In this document: positions 43,253 through 53,680 of the stretch, one piece after another
Position numbering within the stretch: the first letter of the stretch is position 1
Layout of the letters: each line of letters begins with the position of its first letter
Made by a program: the position numbers and the translations under genes
Notes under the pieces: model-generated
Seen by the model: the letters and a program-made list of their open reading frames with translations, nothing else
What the model was told of the DNA's origin: nothing
Database searches by the model: none
Source of the DNA: Thermococcus camini
Lineage (GTDB): Archaea; Methanobacteriota_B; Thermococci; Thermococcales; Thermococcaceae
Assembly: GCF_904067545.1 (NCBI RefSeq)
Contig: NZ_LR881183.1
Coordinates: forward strand, 1,058,277 to 1,122,276
Direction of reading: 5' to 3'
Length of the DNA: 64,000 bases

Positions 43253-44070
43253 TTCCTGAGTATCTGCTCAGGGCTCTCCTTGCCAGCGTTATGGTAAGCG
43301 TCCTGCTCGGCATGCTCAGCCCGCTCATCAACACGAAGGGACTGGCCTTTCTAACCCACGCCCTCTTCCACTCCCTGCTGTTCGGTGCGGTTCTTGGAAT
43401 GATACTCGGCCTGCTGTTCGAGAACCTCTCCCTGGTCATGCTCGTTGCACTCATCGTCACAGTCATCGTCGTGCTCACGATAGCGGAGCTTGAGAAGCTC
43501 GGGTTCTCCCCCGATTCCGCCGTTGGAATAGTGGCCAGCTTTGTCGCAGGCCTAACAGTCCTCGGCTTTGGTGTGCTCTACAAGGTGATGGCTACCAGGC
43601 CGTACTTCCCGCTCGGCGAGAGCATAGTCTCCTACCTCACGGGGGACATCTTCCTGATAACCCTCAACGATCTTACCGTCCTCGTCATCGGAGGTGCCCT
43701 TCTTTTCTTCGTCGTCCTCTTCCTTTACCGCGATTTCCTATACCTCAGCTTCGACCCGGAGGGCATGGAGAGCTACGGGGGCAACACGAGGGCCTACCTC
43801 ATGATCCTCTACGTCCTCGTCGGCGCCATCGGCGCCCTCATCGTCCAGACCGTCGGCCTCATAACCCTCCAGGTGGTGGCCGTTCTTCCGGGCGCGATAG
43901 CGCTGATGGTCAGCAGCGACCTGCGCAAAGTCATCGGGGCCAGCCTGTTCCTAACTCTCGGCGTCCAGGTGTCCTCCGTGATCCTCGCCTACTTTACCGA
44001 CATACCCCCCAGCGGCCTGGCGACGATAATGCTCGGCATCATCTACGGCGCCCTGCTCTTCAGGAGGTGA
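43249..44070 (+). CDS. Metal ABC transporter permease (ZnuB/MntB family)
   Basis: The product has 273 residues with about eight helices and family features (LISPLINTKGLAF-like N-terminus, FDPEGMESYG, VQTVGLITLQVVAVLPGAIA). It starts with GTG at 43249, overlapping the ATPase stop. It belongs to the ABC-3 permease family for zinc, manganese or iron. Confidence 0.88.
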   Translation: MIPEYLLRALLASVMVSVLLGMLSPLINTKGLAFLTHALFHSLLFGAVLGMILGLLFENLSLVMLVALIVTVIVVLTIAELEKLGFSPDSAVGIVASFVAGLTVLGFGVLYKVMATRPYFPLGESIVSYLTGDIFLITLNDLTVLVIGGALLFFVVLFLYRDFLYLSFDPEGMESYGGNTRAYLMILYVLVGAIGALIVQTVGLITLQVVAVLPGAIALMVSSDLRKVIGASLFLTLGVQVSSVILAYFTDIPPSGLATIMLGIIYGALLFRR

Positions 44071-44074
44071 AACT

Positions 44075-44770
44075 TTGAAGCTCGCTGGAATCGACGAAGC
44101 TGGCAGGGGCCCCGTAATCGGCCCCATGGTCATAGCGGCGGTTGTTGTGGATGAACGGAACGTTCCAAAGCTCGAAGAGCTTGGGGTTAAGGATTCGAAG
44201 AAGCTCACCCCCAGGCGGCGTGAGAAGCTGTTCGATGAGATAATCTCTCTGCTGGACGATTACGTGGTTCTGGAGCTCTGGCCGGAGGAGATAGACTCTC
44301 GCGAGGGAACTTTAAACGAGTTCGAGGTGGAGAACTTCGTCAAAGCCCTCAACTCGCTCAAGGTGAAGCCCGACGTGATATACATTGACGCCGCCGACGT
44401 GAAGGAGGCCCGCTTCGGCGAGGACATTCGAAAGAGGCTGAACTTTGAGGCTGGGATAGTCGCGGAGCACAAGGCCGACGACAAGTTCGTGCCGGTCTCG
44501 GCGGCCTCGATAATAGCGAAGGTAACCCGCGACAGGGCGATAGAGAAGCTGAAGGGGGAGTACGGCGAGATCGGGAGCGGCTATCCCAGCGACCCAAGGA
44601 CGAGGGCGTTCCTGGAGAACTATTACCGCGAGCACGGCGAGTTCCCGCCGATAGTCAGAAGGAGCTGGAAGACGCTGAAGAAGATCGAGGAGAAGCTGGG
44701 TACAGAGGTGGAGGCCAGAAAACCGAAGAAGAAAGGGCAGGTCAGCCTGGACGAGTTTTTGAAGAAGTGA
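44075..44770 (+). CDS. rnhB: Ribonuclease HII
   Basis: Removes RNA from RNA-DNA hybrids, including single ribonucleotides. The product has 231 residues with catalytic GIDEAGRGPV, KDSKKL, YIDAADV and HKADDKFVPVSAASIIAKVTRD. The start is TTG at 44075, supported by AGGAGGTGA at 44062-44070 inside the permease end; the genes are probably co-transcribed. Confidence 0.96.
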   Translation: MKLAGIDEAGRGPVIGPMVIAAVVVDERNVPKLEELGVKDSKKLTPRRREKLFDEIISLLDDYVVLELWPEEIDSREGTLNEFEVENFVKALNSLKVKPDVIYIDAADVKEARFGEDIRKRLNFEAGIVAEHKADDKFVPVSAASIIAKVTRDRAIEKLKGEYGEIGSGYPSDPRTRAFLENYYREHGEFPPIVRRSWKTLKKIEEKLGTEVEARKPKKKGQVSLDEFLKK

Positions 44771-44780
44771 AATAACCCAA

Positions 44781-44903
44781 TCAGCAACCCCTTTCAGGAA
44801 CTCCCCGGTTCCCCAAATTTCTCTCCCAGTAGCGGGATTCTACCAAGAACTGCCGGAACTTTTCGAGTCCTAGCTCTATATCGATGCCGTTTCTCTTAAA
44901 CAT
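44781..44903 (-). CDS. Possible 40-residue ORF
   Basis: ATG 44903 to TGA 44781 encodes a charged sequence starting MFKRNGIDIELGLEKFRQF, with an amphipathic helix-like middle. No clear ribosome binding site is present. It follows the broken mannosyltransferase on the same strand by 35 bp. It may be a remnant or chance frame; no family recognised. Confidence 0.25.
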   Translation of the reverse strand: MFKRNGIDIELGLEKFRQFLVESRYWERNLGNRGVPERGC

Positions 44904-44938
44904 GATTTAGTACTAATCCGGATCAGTATTGGGAGTCC

Positions 44939-46323
44939 TCACCTTCCCAGTCTCAGCCTTATCCTGTCCTTTACCTCCAGCAACCATTCCAGGTAGAGCC
45001 AGACTGACTCCCTGAAGGCCTCCCAGCGGAGGAGCTCGTTGAGGGCCACGCCCATGACCACCGCCGCGGGGGGAACCAGGGCGGTTGCGTAGAAGCTGAA
45101 CTGTGTCGTGCCCCCGAGCGCATACTGCATGAGGAACAGGGCCACGGTGCTCCAGAACACCCCGAAAGATGCCAGGATTCCGGATTTTTTCCTGTAAAGC
45201 CACGGGAGGGCAAGGATGAAGAGCGCCATCGCCAGAAGGAGGAAGGGATCGGTCTGGGCGAAGACGTCCGGGTTGTAGTGCAGGGCGAAGGCTTTCTTGT
45301 TTATGAACCACTCCCAGACGGGAGAGGCAGCTGGATGGCCGCCTTTGTTGGAGAGATGCCACCTGAAGCTTCCGAGGAATTCGTCGAACCACTTCTTCGG
45401 CCCGATCGCCACCATCGCCGGAACGTTCGGCAGGAGAAATCCAACCGCTGGAAGAACCGCTATCGTCACTAGAAAGCTGATGAGATTTTTCTCCCTTTGA
45501 GGGCCCTCCCAAGAAGGACGGGCCACCCGAAGGCGCCGCTGAGCTTGGTGGAGCCGGCGAGTCCAACGGCGAAGGCCGCGAGGCGGTCCCTGTCGTAGGC
45601 CAGGAAAAACACGAACAGGGCGACGAACAGGGCGACGTGGATGTCAAGCATGGCCACCACGGACATCGCCTGGAGGGTGGGGTCAGCTGCGGTGAAGGCT
45701 AGGGCTATGAGGGCCGCCAGATAGCTCCCGCTCACCCGGTAAGTCGCGAGGACGACGAGGAGCTCGATGAGGGCGAAGGCGATGATGCCGGGTATGCGCC
45801 AGTTTATCGGCTTATCCCCCAGGAGCATGCCGAGCATTATGAGGTCCTTCCCGAGGAAAGGATGCTCCGTGTTGAGGTAGTTCTGGATGTTGTCCTTGTC
45901 GGGATACCAGTGGCCGGGAACCGTGTAGTAAGCCCCCCCGGGTATTTCCCTCCCGACCTCTTCAAGGAAGGGCTCGAACTCGTCGGGGGGGAGCTCAAAG
46001 TAAACGCCCGGGAACTTGAGGTACTCCCTCTCGTAGGTTGCCCCGTGCCCCATAGCGATTTTCTCCACCCGGTATTGGTATTTTATCCGCATGCTCTGGT
46101 TGGAGAAGATGACGTTTACCCCTCGGGAACCCGTGGTCTCGTTCACGTAGGTCAGATCAACGCCGAGCCTGTGGAGGATGTTCCTGCCCGCGGGGACGTA
46201 CCAGACCTCATCCCCCACGTAGTCACGAAAAACAGGCTGAGAGGCAAAATCGTAGAGATACCACAGAGAGCCGATGATAGTGACGGCAACTATCAGAATG
46301 AAGGCTATCCTTCGCCACTGCAT
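44939..46323 (-). pseudogene. GT-C family mannosyltransferase-like gene interrupted by a frameshift
   Basis: Two frames join into one membrane glycosyltransferase of ~460 residues. The first (46323-45469) has an N-terminal helix, then DYVGDEVWYVPAGRNIL with the D-E expected of dolichyl-phosphate-mannose transferases, and several helices. It runs out of frame after GRALKGRK. The second (to 44939) continues with EKNLISFLVTIAV and further helices. One extra base in the G or A run at 45486-45498 would restore the frame. It could be a mutation, a sequencing error or programmed -1 shifting. Confidence 0.8.
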
Positions 46324-46384
46324 TCTACCACCAGGCAGGAATATCACGGGCAACGTTTTTAAGCCTCTCCCCTTAGGCGAAAAC

Positions 46385-47536
46385 ATGTTCGAAGGGATAA
46401 GCGAGGAGAAGGTCAGGGAAGCTGTGGAGCTGATTAAAAGGGGCTACGACGAGAGGAAGCTCCGAGCAAGGCTCGGCAGTGACTGGGAAGTCATCGCGGA
46501 AATAGCCCGGGCGCGGATCAAGGCGAAGGACAAGTTCTCGCGCGACGACCTCTGGATGGACCTCGAGGGCCTGCGCTACTCAACCCACGAGATAGTCGCG
46601 AGGTACCGCTCGGAGCGCCTTGAGAAGGCCGGCGTGAGGAGCATAACGGACGTTTCCTGCGGTATCGGAATCCAGCTCATATTCTACGCCATGAAGGTTG
46701 AGAGGGCCTACGGAATCGACATAGACCCCGCAAAGGTCGAGTTCGCCAGGAGAAACGCCGAAAAGTACGGGGTCTCAAACATCGAGTTCATCAACGCCGA
46801 CTCGCTCGCCCCCGAGACGGTCGGGAGGATCGACGCCGAGGTGGTCTTCTCAGACCCTGCCAGGCCCCCGGAAATGCCCGAAAGGCGGCTGGAAGACCTC
46901 CTGCCCAGCCCGCTCAGAATCTACGAAACGTACAAATCCCGGGCCGATGCGTTCATCTTTGACCTCCCGCCGCAGATAAGGCGCGAGAGGATACCCTGGA
47001 AGGGGGAGTTTGAGTACATAGACCTCTTCGGGGCCCTCAACAGGCTGACCTTCTACACCGAACCCCTCGCAGGGGTAGAGAGGAGCGCGGTTGTTCTTCC
47101 CGCGGGTGCAAGGCTGGAGAGCAATCCGGACCTTGAGAACATCCTCGAATGGACGGACGAGCCCGGCGAGTACCTCTACGAGGTCCCGCAGGCCGTTGAC
47201 TACGCCGACCTGCTGAACGAGCTGTTCCACGTTCTAAACGGGGAAGTCAAAATGCTCCTCCGCGAAAAGAGACGCGTTCTAGCTACTGGCGACGCACCCC
47301 TGAAAAGCCCGTACCTCAAGAGAACCTACGCCGTGGTCGGCGTTGTCCCGTTCCACCCGGTAAGGATAAACGACTTCCTCAGGAAGGAGGGCTTCGGAAG
47401 GGCCACGCTCAAGCTCAGTGTCCCCCAGGAGGAGTACTGGCGGGTTAGGAAGAGGATCGAGGCTAACCTGAGCGGGGACAGAAGGGCCTTCGTCTTCAGG
47501 GTCGGCGGGAAGGCCGTGGTAGCCGAGGCACTATAG
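46385..47536 (+). CDS. SAM-dependent methyltransferase with a THUMP-like C-terminus
   Basis: The product has 383 residues. After a helical N-terminus the Rossmann motifs appear: [27 protein letters not shown] and FSDPARPPE. The C-terminal part ([15 protein letters not shown]) resembles THUMP-like domains. The S-D-P-x-R motif fits an RNA or protein methyltransferase, but the target is not known. ATG 46385 gives [10 protein letters not shown]. Confidence 0.78.
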   Translation: MFEGISEEKVREAVELIKRGYDERKLRARLGSDWEVIAEIARARIKAKDKFSRDDLWMDLEGLRYSTHEIVARYRSERLEKAGVRSITDVSCGIGIQLIFYAMKVERAYGIDIDPAKVEFARRNAEKYGVSNIEFINADSLAPETVGRIDAEVVFSDPARPPEMPERRLEDLLPSPLRIYETYKSRADAFIFDLPPQIRRERIPWKGEFEYIDLFGALNRLTFYTEPLAGVERSAVVLPAGARLESNPDLENILEWTDEPGEYLYEVPQAVDYADLLNELFHVLNGEVKMLLREKRRVLATGDAPLKSPYLKRTYAVVGVVPFHPVRINDFLRKEGFGRATLKLSVPQEEYWRVRKRIEANLSGDRRAFVFRVGGKAVVAEAL

Positions 47537-47719
47537 CTCCTCCACCCGGGCGTTCCTTATTTTCTTAGATCCTATGCGGAGCTGCTTGAAGTAGTCCACG
47601 TGTTCCTTTGGAAGAAAAGACTCCAAGTTGGTTGATTTCAGCCGCTTCTTTTTTCTCCTCCGCTCCCCAGGAACCTTCGGGGGAGCCGCCTCAAGGAACT
47701 CATCGAGCGTCCTGTTCAT
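47531..47719 (-). CDS. Small basic hypothetical protein
   Basis: The product has 62 residues, start [14 protein letters not shown], then a lysine/arginine cluster ([14 protein letters not shown]) and a charged end. ATG 47719 follows GGGTGG. Its 3' end overlaps the convergent methyltransferase by 6 bp. The composition suggests nucleic acid binding, but no family is recognised. Confidence 0.55.
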   Translation of the reverse strand: MNRTLDEFLEAAPPKVPGERRRKKKRLKSTNLESFLPKEHVDYFKQLRIGSKKIRNARVEEL

Positions 47720-47878
47720 TCGGCCACCCTGAGTAGGTAGCCCAACAACTATAAAGACTTTTTCCCAATCGATGGATGAACCAAAGGGCATATTAATGCC
47801 TGAAAACAGGTCCCCTGAGAAAGGCTTTTAACTCTCGACGGTTTATCAGGGAAGAGAGTAATAAAGCGGGTGGTTGCC

Positions 47879-49687
47879 GTGTGTGGAATAATAGGCTACA
47901 TCGGAGATAGGGCCGCGTGCGAGGTAATAGTCAAGGGGCTCAAGAGGCTCGAATACAGGGGGTACGATTCTGCCGGCGTTGTAACGGAGGACGGAGGAAA
48001 GCTCTTCATAAAGAAGGGGGCCGGAGCCATAGACGAGCTCACCGAAAAGCTCGGCCTCCTTGAGATGCCGGGGAAGAGGGGCATAGGCCACACCCGCTGG
48101 GCCACCCACGGCGTTCCTAACGAGATTAACGCTCATCCCCACACCGACTGCACCGGAAAGATCGCACTCGTCCACAACGGTATAATCGAGAACTTCGCAG
48201 AGATTCGCGAGTACCTGCTCTCCCTGGGGCACACCTTCAAAAGCGATACCGACACGGAGGTTATAGCCCACCTGATAGAGGAGGAGCTTAAGAGCGCCCC
48301 CAGCTTCGAAGACGCTATGAGGAATGCCCTTCTGAAGCTGAGGGGTTCCTTCGCGCTTGGCATAATCTACGCCGAAGAACCCGACCGGCTCTATTTCGTG
48401 AGGAACGAAAGTCCCCTCGTCCTGGGGATAGGGGACGGCGAGAATTTCGCTGCCAGTGACGTGCCGGCCTTCCTCGAGTACACAAACAGGGCCGTCTTCC
48501 TCGACGACGGGGAGTACGCGGTCATAGGAAAGGACTTCTACGTTATCAAGAAGCTCGCAACCGGCGAGGTCGTTGAAAAGCCGGTCCAGGAGATTGAATG
48601 GACGCTGGAAATGGCCGAGAAGTCCGGCTACCCACACTTCATGCTCAAGGAGATATACGAACAGCCGAGGGCGATAAAGGACGCAATCCACGGCAACATC
48701 GACGCAGTGAAGAGGGCGGCGGAGGAGATAGCCCGCTATGAGAAGATATTCATAATTGCAATGGGCACCTCCTACCACGCCGGTCTCGTGGGCAGGTATC
48801 TCTTCCAGAGGCTCGCGAAGAGGGTTCCGATCGTTGAAGACGCAAGCGAGTTCCGCTACGAGTTCGAGGACCTCATAGACGAAGACACCCTCGTGATAGC
48901 GATAACCCAGAGCGGGGAAACCGCCGACACCCTTGCGGCGATGAAGCTGGCGAAGAAGAGGGGCGCCAAGGTTCTCGCGATAGTCAACGTCGTCGGCAGC
49001 ATGGCCACCCGCGTGGCGGACATGACCCTCTACACCCACGCCGGACCGGAGATCGGCGTGGCGGCGACCAAGACCTACACCACCCAGCTCACCGTCCTGA
49101 CCATGCTCGCTATCGAACTCGCGAGGGTTCTCGGAACGGCGGACGAGGCGTACCTCTCCTCCCTTGAGAAGGGCCTCAAGAGGGTTCCCGACCTCGTGGA
49201 GAGCGTCCTTAAGCACGACGCTGCCCTCAGGGAACTCGCCGAGAATCTCGCGGACAGGAGGGACTTCTTCTACATTGGAAGGGGCATAAACGTGCCAACC
49301 GCCCTCGAGGGAGCCCTCAAGCTCAAGGAGATAAGCTACATCCACGCCGAAGGTTTAAGCGCCGGCGAGCTGAAGCACGGCCCGCTTGCCCTCCTCGAAG
49401 AGGGCGTCCCGGTCGTCGCGGTGGCCCCGAGCGGGAAGACCTTCGACAAGATGGTGGGCAACGTGGAGGAGTCAAGGGCGAGGGGAGCGTTCATAATCGG
49501 CCTGGGGGACAGGGAGGAGCTGAGGCGCGTCTCCAGCGCCTTTATCGAGATGCCCGGTATCGACGAACTGATGACCCCCATCGTATATATCATACCGCTC
49601 CAGCTCATCGCGTATCACCTGGCGGTTTTGAGGGGCAACGACCCCGACAAGCCAAGGAACCTGGCAAAGTCCGTTACCGTTGAATGA
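47879..49687 (+). CDS. glmS: Glutamine-fructose-6-phosphate aminotransferase
   Basis: Makes glucosamine-6-phosphate for UDP-GlcNAc. The product has 602 residues. The start is GTG 47879, so Cys follows Met directly and becomes the N-terminal nucleophile (CGIIGYIGD). GHTRWATHG and HNGIIEN complete the glutaminase site. Two SIS isomerase domains follow ([29 protein letters not shown]). It ends 10 bp before aglB, fitting supply of amino sugars for N-glycosylation. Confidence 0.96.
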   Translation: MCGIIGYIGDRAACEVIVKGLKRLEYRGYDSAGVVTEDGGKLFIKKGAGAIDELTEKLGLLEMPGKRGIGHTRWATHGVPNEINAHPHTDCTGKIALVHNGIIENFAEIREYLLSLGHTFKSDTDTEVIAHLIEEELKSAPSFEDAMRNALLKLRGSFALGIIYAEEPDRLYFVRNESPLVLGIGDGENFAASDVPAFLEYTNRAVFLDDGEYAVIGKDFYVIKKLATGEVVEKPVQEIEWTLEMAEKSGYPHFMLKEIYEQPRAIKDAIHGNIDAVKRAAEEIARYEKIFIIAMGTSYHAGLVGRYLFQRLAKRVPIVEDASEFRYEFEDLIDEDTLVIAITQSGETADTLAAMKLAKKRGAKVLAIVNVVGSMATRVADMTLYTHAGPEIGVAATKTYTTQLTVLTMLAIELARVLGTADEAYLSSLEKGLKRVPDLVESVLKHDAALRELAENLADRRDFFYIGRGINVPTALEGALKLKEISYIHAEGLSAGELKHGPLALLEEGVPVVAVAPSGKTFDKMVGNVEESRARGAFIIGLGDREELRRVSSAFIEMPGIDELMTPIVYIIPLQLIAYHLAVLRGNDPDKPRNLAKSVTVE

Positions 49688-49697
49688 GGTGATCTGG

Positions 49698-52601
49698 ATG
49701 GTGAAAACAGAGATTAAGGAAAAGCGGAAGAAGAAAAAGGCGGAAAATACTTCCTCCTTCGGAAAATACTACCCGATGTTCAAGAGCTACGGCCTTCCGC
49801 TGATAGCACTCCTGCTCGCGTATCTGGGCTTCAAACTGAGGAACATAACCTCGAACTACAAGACCTTCCTCGACCCGGACACATTTTATCACTACGAGAT
49901 TTACCGCCTTGCGATAAGGGAGTGGCTTCCCAAGTACTTCCCGCTGGCCAATCCCCCCGCGGGCCTTAAGATAGGCGAGTCCCTCGGGCTATACACGGTG
50001 CAGGCGGCGTTCTACAAGCTCGTCAGCCCGCTTGGATACGACGTCATGGGAGCTTTCAAACTCTGGCCGCCCTTCGTTGGAGCGATGACCATAATAGCCG
50101 TTTATTTCCTCGGAAAGAAGCTCCACTCCAGCTGGGCGGGCATCTGGGGAGCAGCATTTATGATGTTCTCCTACGCCAACTTCACCAAGACTATGTCCGG
50201 CAACAACCGTGGTGAAGGCCCGTTCATGATGTTCTTCCTCTACGCAGTGCTTTTCCTCCTGATATACCTCGATGAGAAGAAGTGGAACTGGAAGAAGATC
50301 CTGGGCGGAGCGCTGTTCCTGGTTACGAGCGTCCTCTACATGGGCGTCTGGCTCGGAAGCCAGTTCGGTGTTGGAATACTCCTGCTCTTCGCCGCGGTTC
50401 ACACTGTAGTGCTCTTCATCTTCGGCAAAATTGACGAGCTCAAGCGCTTTACCGGGGAGTTCTACCCGCTCTATGGCCTCTCCCTGCTCCTCGGCCTTGC
50501 CCTCAACACCACCGGCTTCGTCAAGATAAAGGGCTTCCTGGTGTTCTCCATTGAGGCCTTCATAGGTCTGGCCATACTGGCGGCCATAATGCTCTACGGC
50601 CAGAGGGCGGGCCTCAACTACTCCGACAAGAAGCACCGCTTTGGAGTGGTCGCGATAGTCGGAGTCCTCGGCTTCGTCGCGGCCTACTTCTACCTTGGAC
50701 CGGACCTGCTCAAGTTCCTAGGAAGCGCCTCCCAGTCCAACCCGCTCTACCAGACCGTCGCGGAGCTAGCTAAAACGCAGTGGTCCGACATTAAGGACTA
50801 TTACAGCCTTCGTTATACTTATGACTATACTCTGAAGAAGATTGTCGGTGTTGACGGCTTAATATTTTTTGTCTCGCTTGCCGGCTTCGTGATAGTCCTC
50901 GTCCGCTTCGTGCTCAAGCTGGTTAGGGGCGACCTGACGGGCTACAAGGAGGTCTTCATCGTTTCCTACTACTTCGGTTCCCTCTACCTTCTCCTTACGG
51001 CCGTCCGTTTCGTCTTCCAGGCTTCGGGAGCCATACTCCTGCTGGCGGGCATAGCGATAGGCGAGGTCTTCCTCTTCGTGGAGAACATGAAGGAGAGCAC
51101 CACAACCAAGGCCCTCTACGCAATCCTGCTGATAATCCTGTTCCTCCCGCTCCCCATAATCGGTGCACAGCACAGCAAGGCTCTCGCGACGAACACCGCC
51201 AAGGCCCAGGGTTCCGTCCCGGCCGACTGGGTGAACACCCTCACCTGGCTCAGGGACAACAGCGATCCCCTCGACAGCGCCACGAGCTGGTGGGACTACG
51301 GATACTGGATCGAGTCGAGCCTGCTTGGTAACAGACGCTCCGCCACGGATGGCGGTCACGCATATGACAGGCGCTACATAGTTGCCGACTTCTTCTCCCA
51401 CTACGGCAACGAGAGCGAGCAGGACTTTGAGGCATGGGAGCTTAACTACCTCATCGTCTGGCAGAAGGACATCTACAAGTTCAACGCCATAAGCTACCTC
51501 GGCGGTGCGATAGACTACTACGAGTACAGCCACGTCCCGATGTTCCAGGTCATACCCATGCAGTACATCCAGTACGTCAATGAGAGCGGAAAGACCGTCG
51601 TGTACATAAACACCGGCCAGGCAGCGTATCAGCCCGTTATGACGGTCGATCTCGTGAAAGGGATGATCATAAACGGTGGCGGGGATATACCCTACGTCCT
51701 CTACGTGTTCGGCAACTACGGTGTGCTGGCTTACAAGAAGGTGGCCTTCAGCAACTTCGTCAGGCTCGCGTTCCACATTCCGTACTCCTTCGAGCCGTGG
51801 GATGCTCAGAAGCTCTTCGCCAACTTCAAGCCGGTCCATAACAATGGAGGAGTATCCACCTACGAGTTCAGACCGTTCGCCGTGTACAGGATCGATAAGT
51901 ATGAGAACGGCACCTGGAAGGCCTTCTACAGCACGATGGGAGGAGGAAAACTCCCGCTCGGAGAGCAGAAGCTCAGACTCTGGATTTCAGCCTTCGGTAG
52001 GGACGTCAAAGACGCGGCCCTGATCTTCGAGGCCTACAACGGAACCGAGCTCATCAAGAGGGAGACCCTCGCCGAGGGCCTCAGCATAGACCACCTCAAC
52101 GAGACCCCCGTGGAGGTCAGCCTCTTCGTGCCGAACGCCACCAGCTACCGCTTCGTCCTCATTCAGGACGGCCCGGTTGGAGTGCTCAACGGCGAGCCGA
52201 GGGTAAACGGAGAGGTCGCCAATCCAAGCTACCTCCTGGATGAGGGTCAGAGCGGTCAGCTTGAGCTTAAGGCCGCGTTCAGGAAGGACTACAGCGACGT
52301 GGAGCTTGCACTCAGGGCCAGCGTAGTTTACTACGTCGCCCCCAACGGCAAGGACATAGAAAAGGACGAATTCCATCTCGAGCCCCACCAGGACATCATC
52401 ACCTACGTTCCGGTCAAGGGACTGAGCGTCAAGGCCGGTGACAACGTGATAACCGCCCAGGCATCAATGCCCGATGGCGTATTTGAGGGCTACATTCAGA
52501 AGCTCTACCAGAAGTACGGCGAGGACAAGGTTGTCATAGTCAAGAAGCGCGTGGAGCCGGTGTTCATAACGAAGAAGGAGTACGCAATCTGGGAGGGCTG
52601 A
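49698..52601 (+). CDS. aglB: Oligosaccharyltransferase AglB (STT3)
   Basis: Transfers lipid-linked glycan to Asn in N-x-S/T of secreted proteins. The product has 967 residues: a basic N-tail, about 13 helices with DPDTFYHYE as the first acidic motif and GNNRGEGPF, then a large extracellular domain with the acceptor motif WWDYG at 531-535 and a beta-rich end. ATG 49698 follows GAGGTGAT. It may be co-transcribed with glmS. Confidence 0.95.
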   Translation: MVKTEIKEKRKKKKAENTSSFGKYYPMFKSYGLPLIALLLAYLGFKLRNITSNYKTFLDPDTFYHYEIYRLAIREWLPKYFPLANPPAGLKIGESLGLYTVQAAFYKLVSPLGYDVMGAFKLWPPFVGAMTIIAVYFLGKKLHSSWAGIWGAAFMMFSYANFTKTMSGNNRGEGPFMMFFLYAVLFLLIYLDEKKWNWKKILGGALFLVTSVLYMGVWLGSQFGVGILLLFAAVHTVVLFIFGKIDELKRFTGEFYPLYGLSLLLGLALNTTGFVKIKGFLVFSIEAFIGLAILAAIMLYGQRAGLNYSDKKHRFGVVAIVGVLGFVAAYFYLGPDLLKFLGSASQSNPLYQTVAELAKTQWSDIKDYYSLRYTYDYTLKKIVGVDGLIFFVSLAGFVIVLVRFVLKLVRGDLTGYKEVFIVSYYFGSLYLLLTAVRFVFQASGAILLLAGIAIGEVFLFVENMKESTTTKALYAILLIILFLPLPIIGAQHSKALATNTAKAQGSVPADWVNTLTWLRDNSDPLDSATSWWDYGYWIESSLLGNRRSATDGGHAYDRRYIVADFFSHYGNESEQDFEAWELNYLIVWQKDIYKFNAISYLGGAIDYYEYSHVPMFQVIPMQYIQYVNESGKTVVYINTGQAAYQPVMTVDLVKGMIINGGGDIPYVLYVFGNYGVLAYKKVAFSNFVRLAFHIPYSFEPWDAQKLFANFKPVHNNGGVSTYEFRPFAVYRIDKYENGTWKAFYSTMGGGKLPLGEQKLRLWISAFGRDVKDAALIFEAYNGTELIKRETLAEGLSIDHLNETPVEVSLFVPNATSYRFVLIQDGPVGVLNGEPRVNGEVANPSYLLDEGQSGQLELKAAFRKDYSDVELALRASVVYYVAPNGKDIEKDEFHLEPHQDIITYVPVKGLSVKAGDNVITAQASMPDGVFEGYIQKLYQKYGEDKVVIVKKRVEPVFITKKEYAIWEG

Positions 52602-52607
52602 GCCCTC

Positions 52608-53012
52608 CTAATCCCTGACTATTTTTACTCCTCCAAGGTCCTTAAGCCCGCTCTTCTCCGCGGTTCTCACGACCCCCGGCAGGAACCGAACCTTCGGCCG
52701 CAGTACGAGCGCCTCCACCTCCCTGAAGCCCAGCTTCCAGAGGGCAAAGGCCCTGTGGTGGCCGTCGAGGATATAGTAGCGCCCCCCGTAGGGTATGACC
52801 GTTATCGGGGCATTGTATCCGTGTTTTATCTCCTCCAGCACCACGAGAAGCTTCACCTCACTGAGCTCAGCCTGTGTTGGGACAAGAAGCTCCACCTGCA
52901 GGAAGGAATGCTCTATCTCAAAATCGATACCGTAGGCCGCCCTGTATTCGTTCATTATGCGCTCCGCGCGTTTAAACGCCTCCTCCCGGGTTATGAGCCG
53001 TATCTTCCTCAA
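52608..53012 (-). CDS. ParB/Srx-fold protein with a DGHHR motif
   Basis: The product has 134 residues. YYILDGHHRAFALWKLG is the ParB/sulfiredoxin nucleotide motif. Thermococcal SerK, a free-serine kinase, belongs to this fold, but this protein is much shorter than SerK as I recall it. The start is TTG 53012, with GGAGG 5 bases upstream and TTGA overlap with the methyltransferase stop. Activity unknown. Confidence 0.75.
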   Translation of the reverse strand: MRKIRLITREEAFKRAERIMNEYRAAYGIDFEIEHSFLQVELLVPTQAELSEVKLLVVLEEIKHGYNAPITVIPYGGRYYILDGHHRAFALWKLGFREVEALVLRPKVRFLPGVVRTAEKSGLKDLGGVKIVRD

Positions 53013-53680
53013 ACCTTCCTCCCCCTGACCGCCACGAACGCCGCAAGGTTCCTGCATTTCCTGTGGCACTTCCTGTCCACCCCCTCGGCCAGCCCGGTGA
53101 AGGGCCAGAACGAGGGAAAGAATATTACCCCAGCACTCTCAACCTCCTCGAATCCCGCCCCCCGGAGGAGCTCCTCAAGCTCGCTGGGAGTGTAAAAGCG
53201 AGCGTAGCGGTAGGCGGTTTCAACGAAGAGGCTCTTAAGCCGTTTGAAGAGGAACCACGCACTGCGTCCGTTCATGGTGCCGACGACCGCCTCGCCCCCC
53301 GGCCTCAGGACGCGGTGGATTTCGGAGATGACTTTTTCCGGCTCGTGAATAAACTCGAACATCGTGACGCTCAGGACGAGGTCAAAGCTCCCGTCCGGAA
53401 ACGGCAGGCTGTAGGCGTCTCCCCTGACGCAGTTCAGACCCTTCGAGCGCGCTATCTTCAGCATTCCCTCGCTGGCGTCGAGACCGACGACATCGAAACC
53501 CCTCCTTTTGAGCTCCAGGGTGTAGTTCCCGGTCCCGCAGCCGAGGTCGAGGGCCCTTCCCCTCCCGGTCCGCAGCATGGAGAATATCAGCCATTTCTCC
53601 GTCCTGTCCACGTAGCGGCCCGTTTTCGTCCGGTACCATGCATCGTAGCGTTCGGCTATCCTGTCAAAGTACTCGACCAT
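53009..53680 (-). CDS. SAM-dependent methyltransferase (UbiE-like)
   Basis: The product has 223 residues with motif I DLGCGTGNYT, GLDASEGML, VRGDAYSLPFPDGSFDLVLS and RVLRPGGEAVVG. This is a class I small-molecule type methyltransferase; the acceptor is unknown. ATG 53680 directly follows the stop of the thiamine-binding-fold gene. The C-terminus has a cysteine and histidine set (CHRKC) of unknown use. Confidence 0.85.
   Translation of the reverse strand: MVEYFDRIAERYDAWYRTKTGRYVDRTEKWLIFSMLRTGRGRALDLGCGTGNYTLELKRRGFDVVGLDASEGMLKIARSKGLNCVRGDAYSLPFPDGSFDLVLSVTMFEFIHEPEKVISEIHRVLRPGGEAVVGTMNGRSAWFLFKRLKSLFVETAYRYARFYTPSELEELLRGAGFEEVESAGVIFFPSFWPFTGLAEGVDRKCHRKCRNLAAFVAVRGRKV

Noticed and set aside
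47780-47816. Possible C/D-box RNA: GGATGA with two CTGA
   Set aside because: The C box is imperfect and no C' box lies between the CTGA copies.
47846-49345. 499-residue minus-strand open frame
   Set aside because: It is antisense to glmS, whose active-site motifs are intact.
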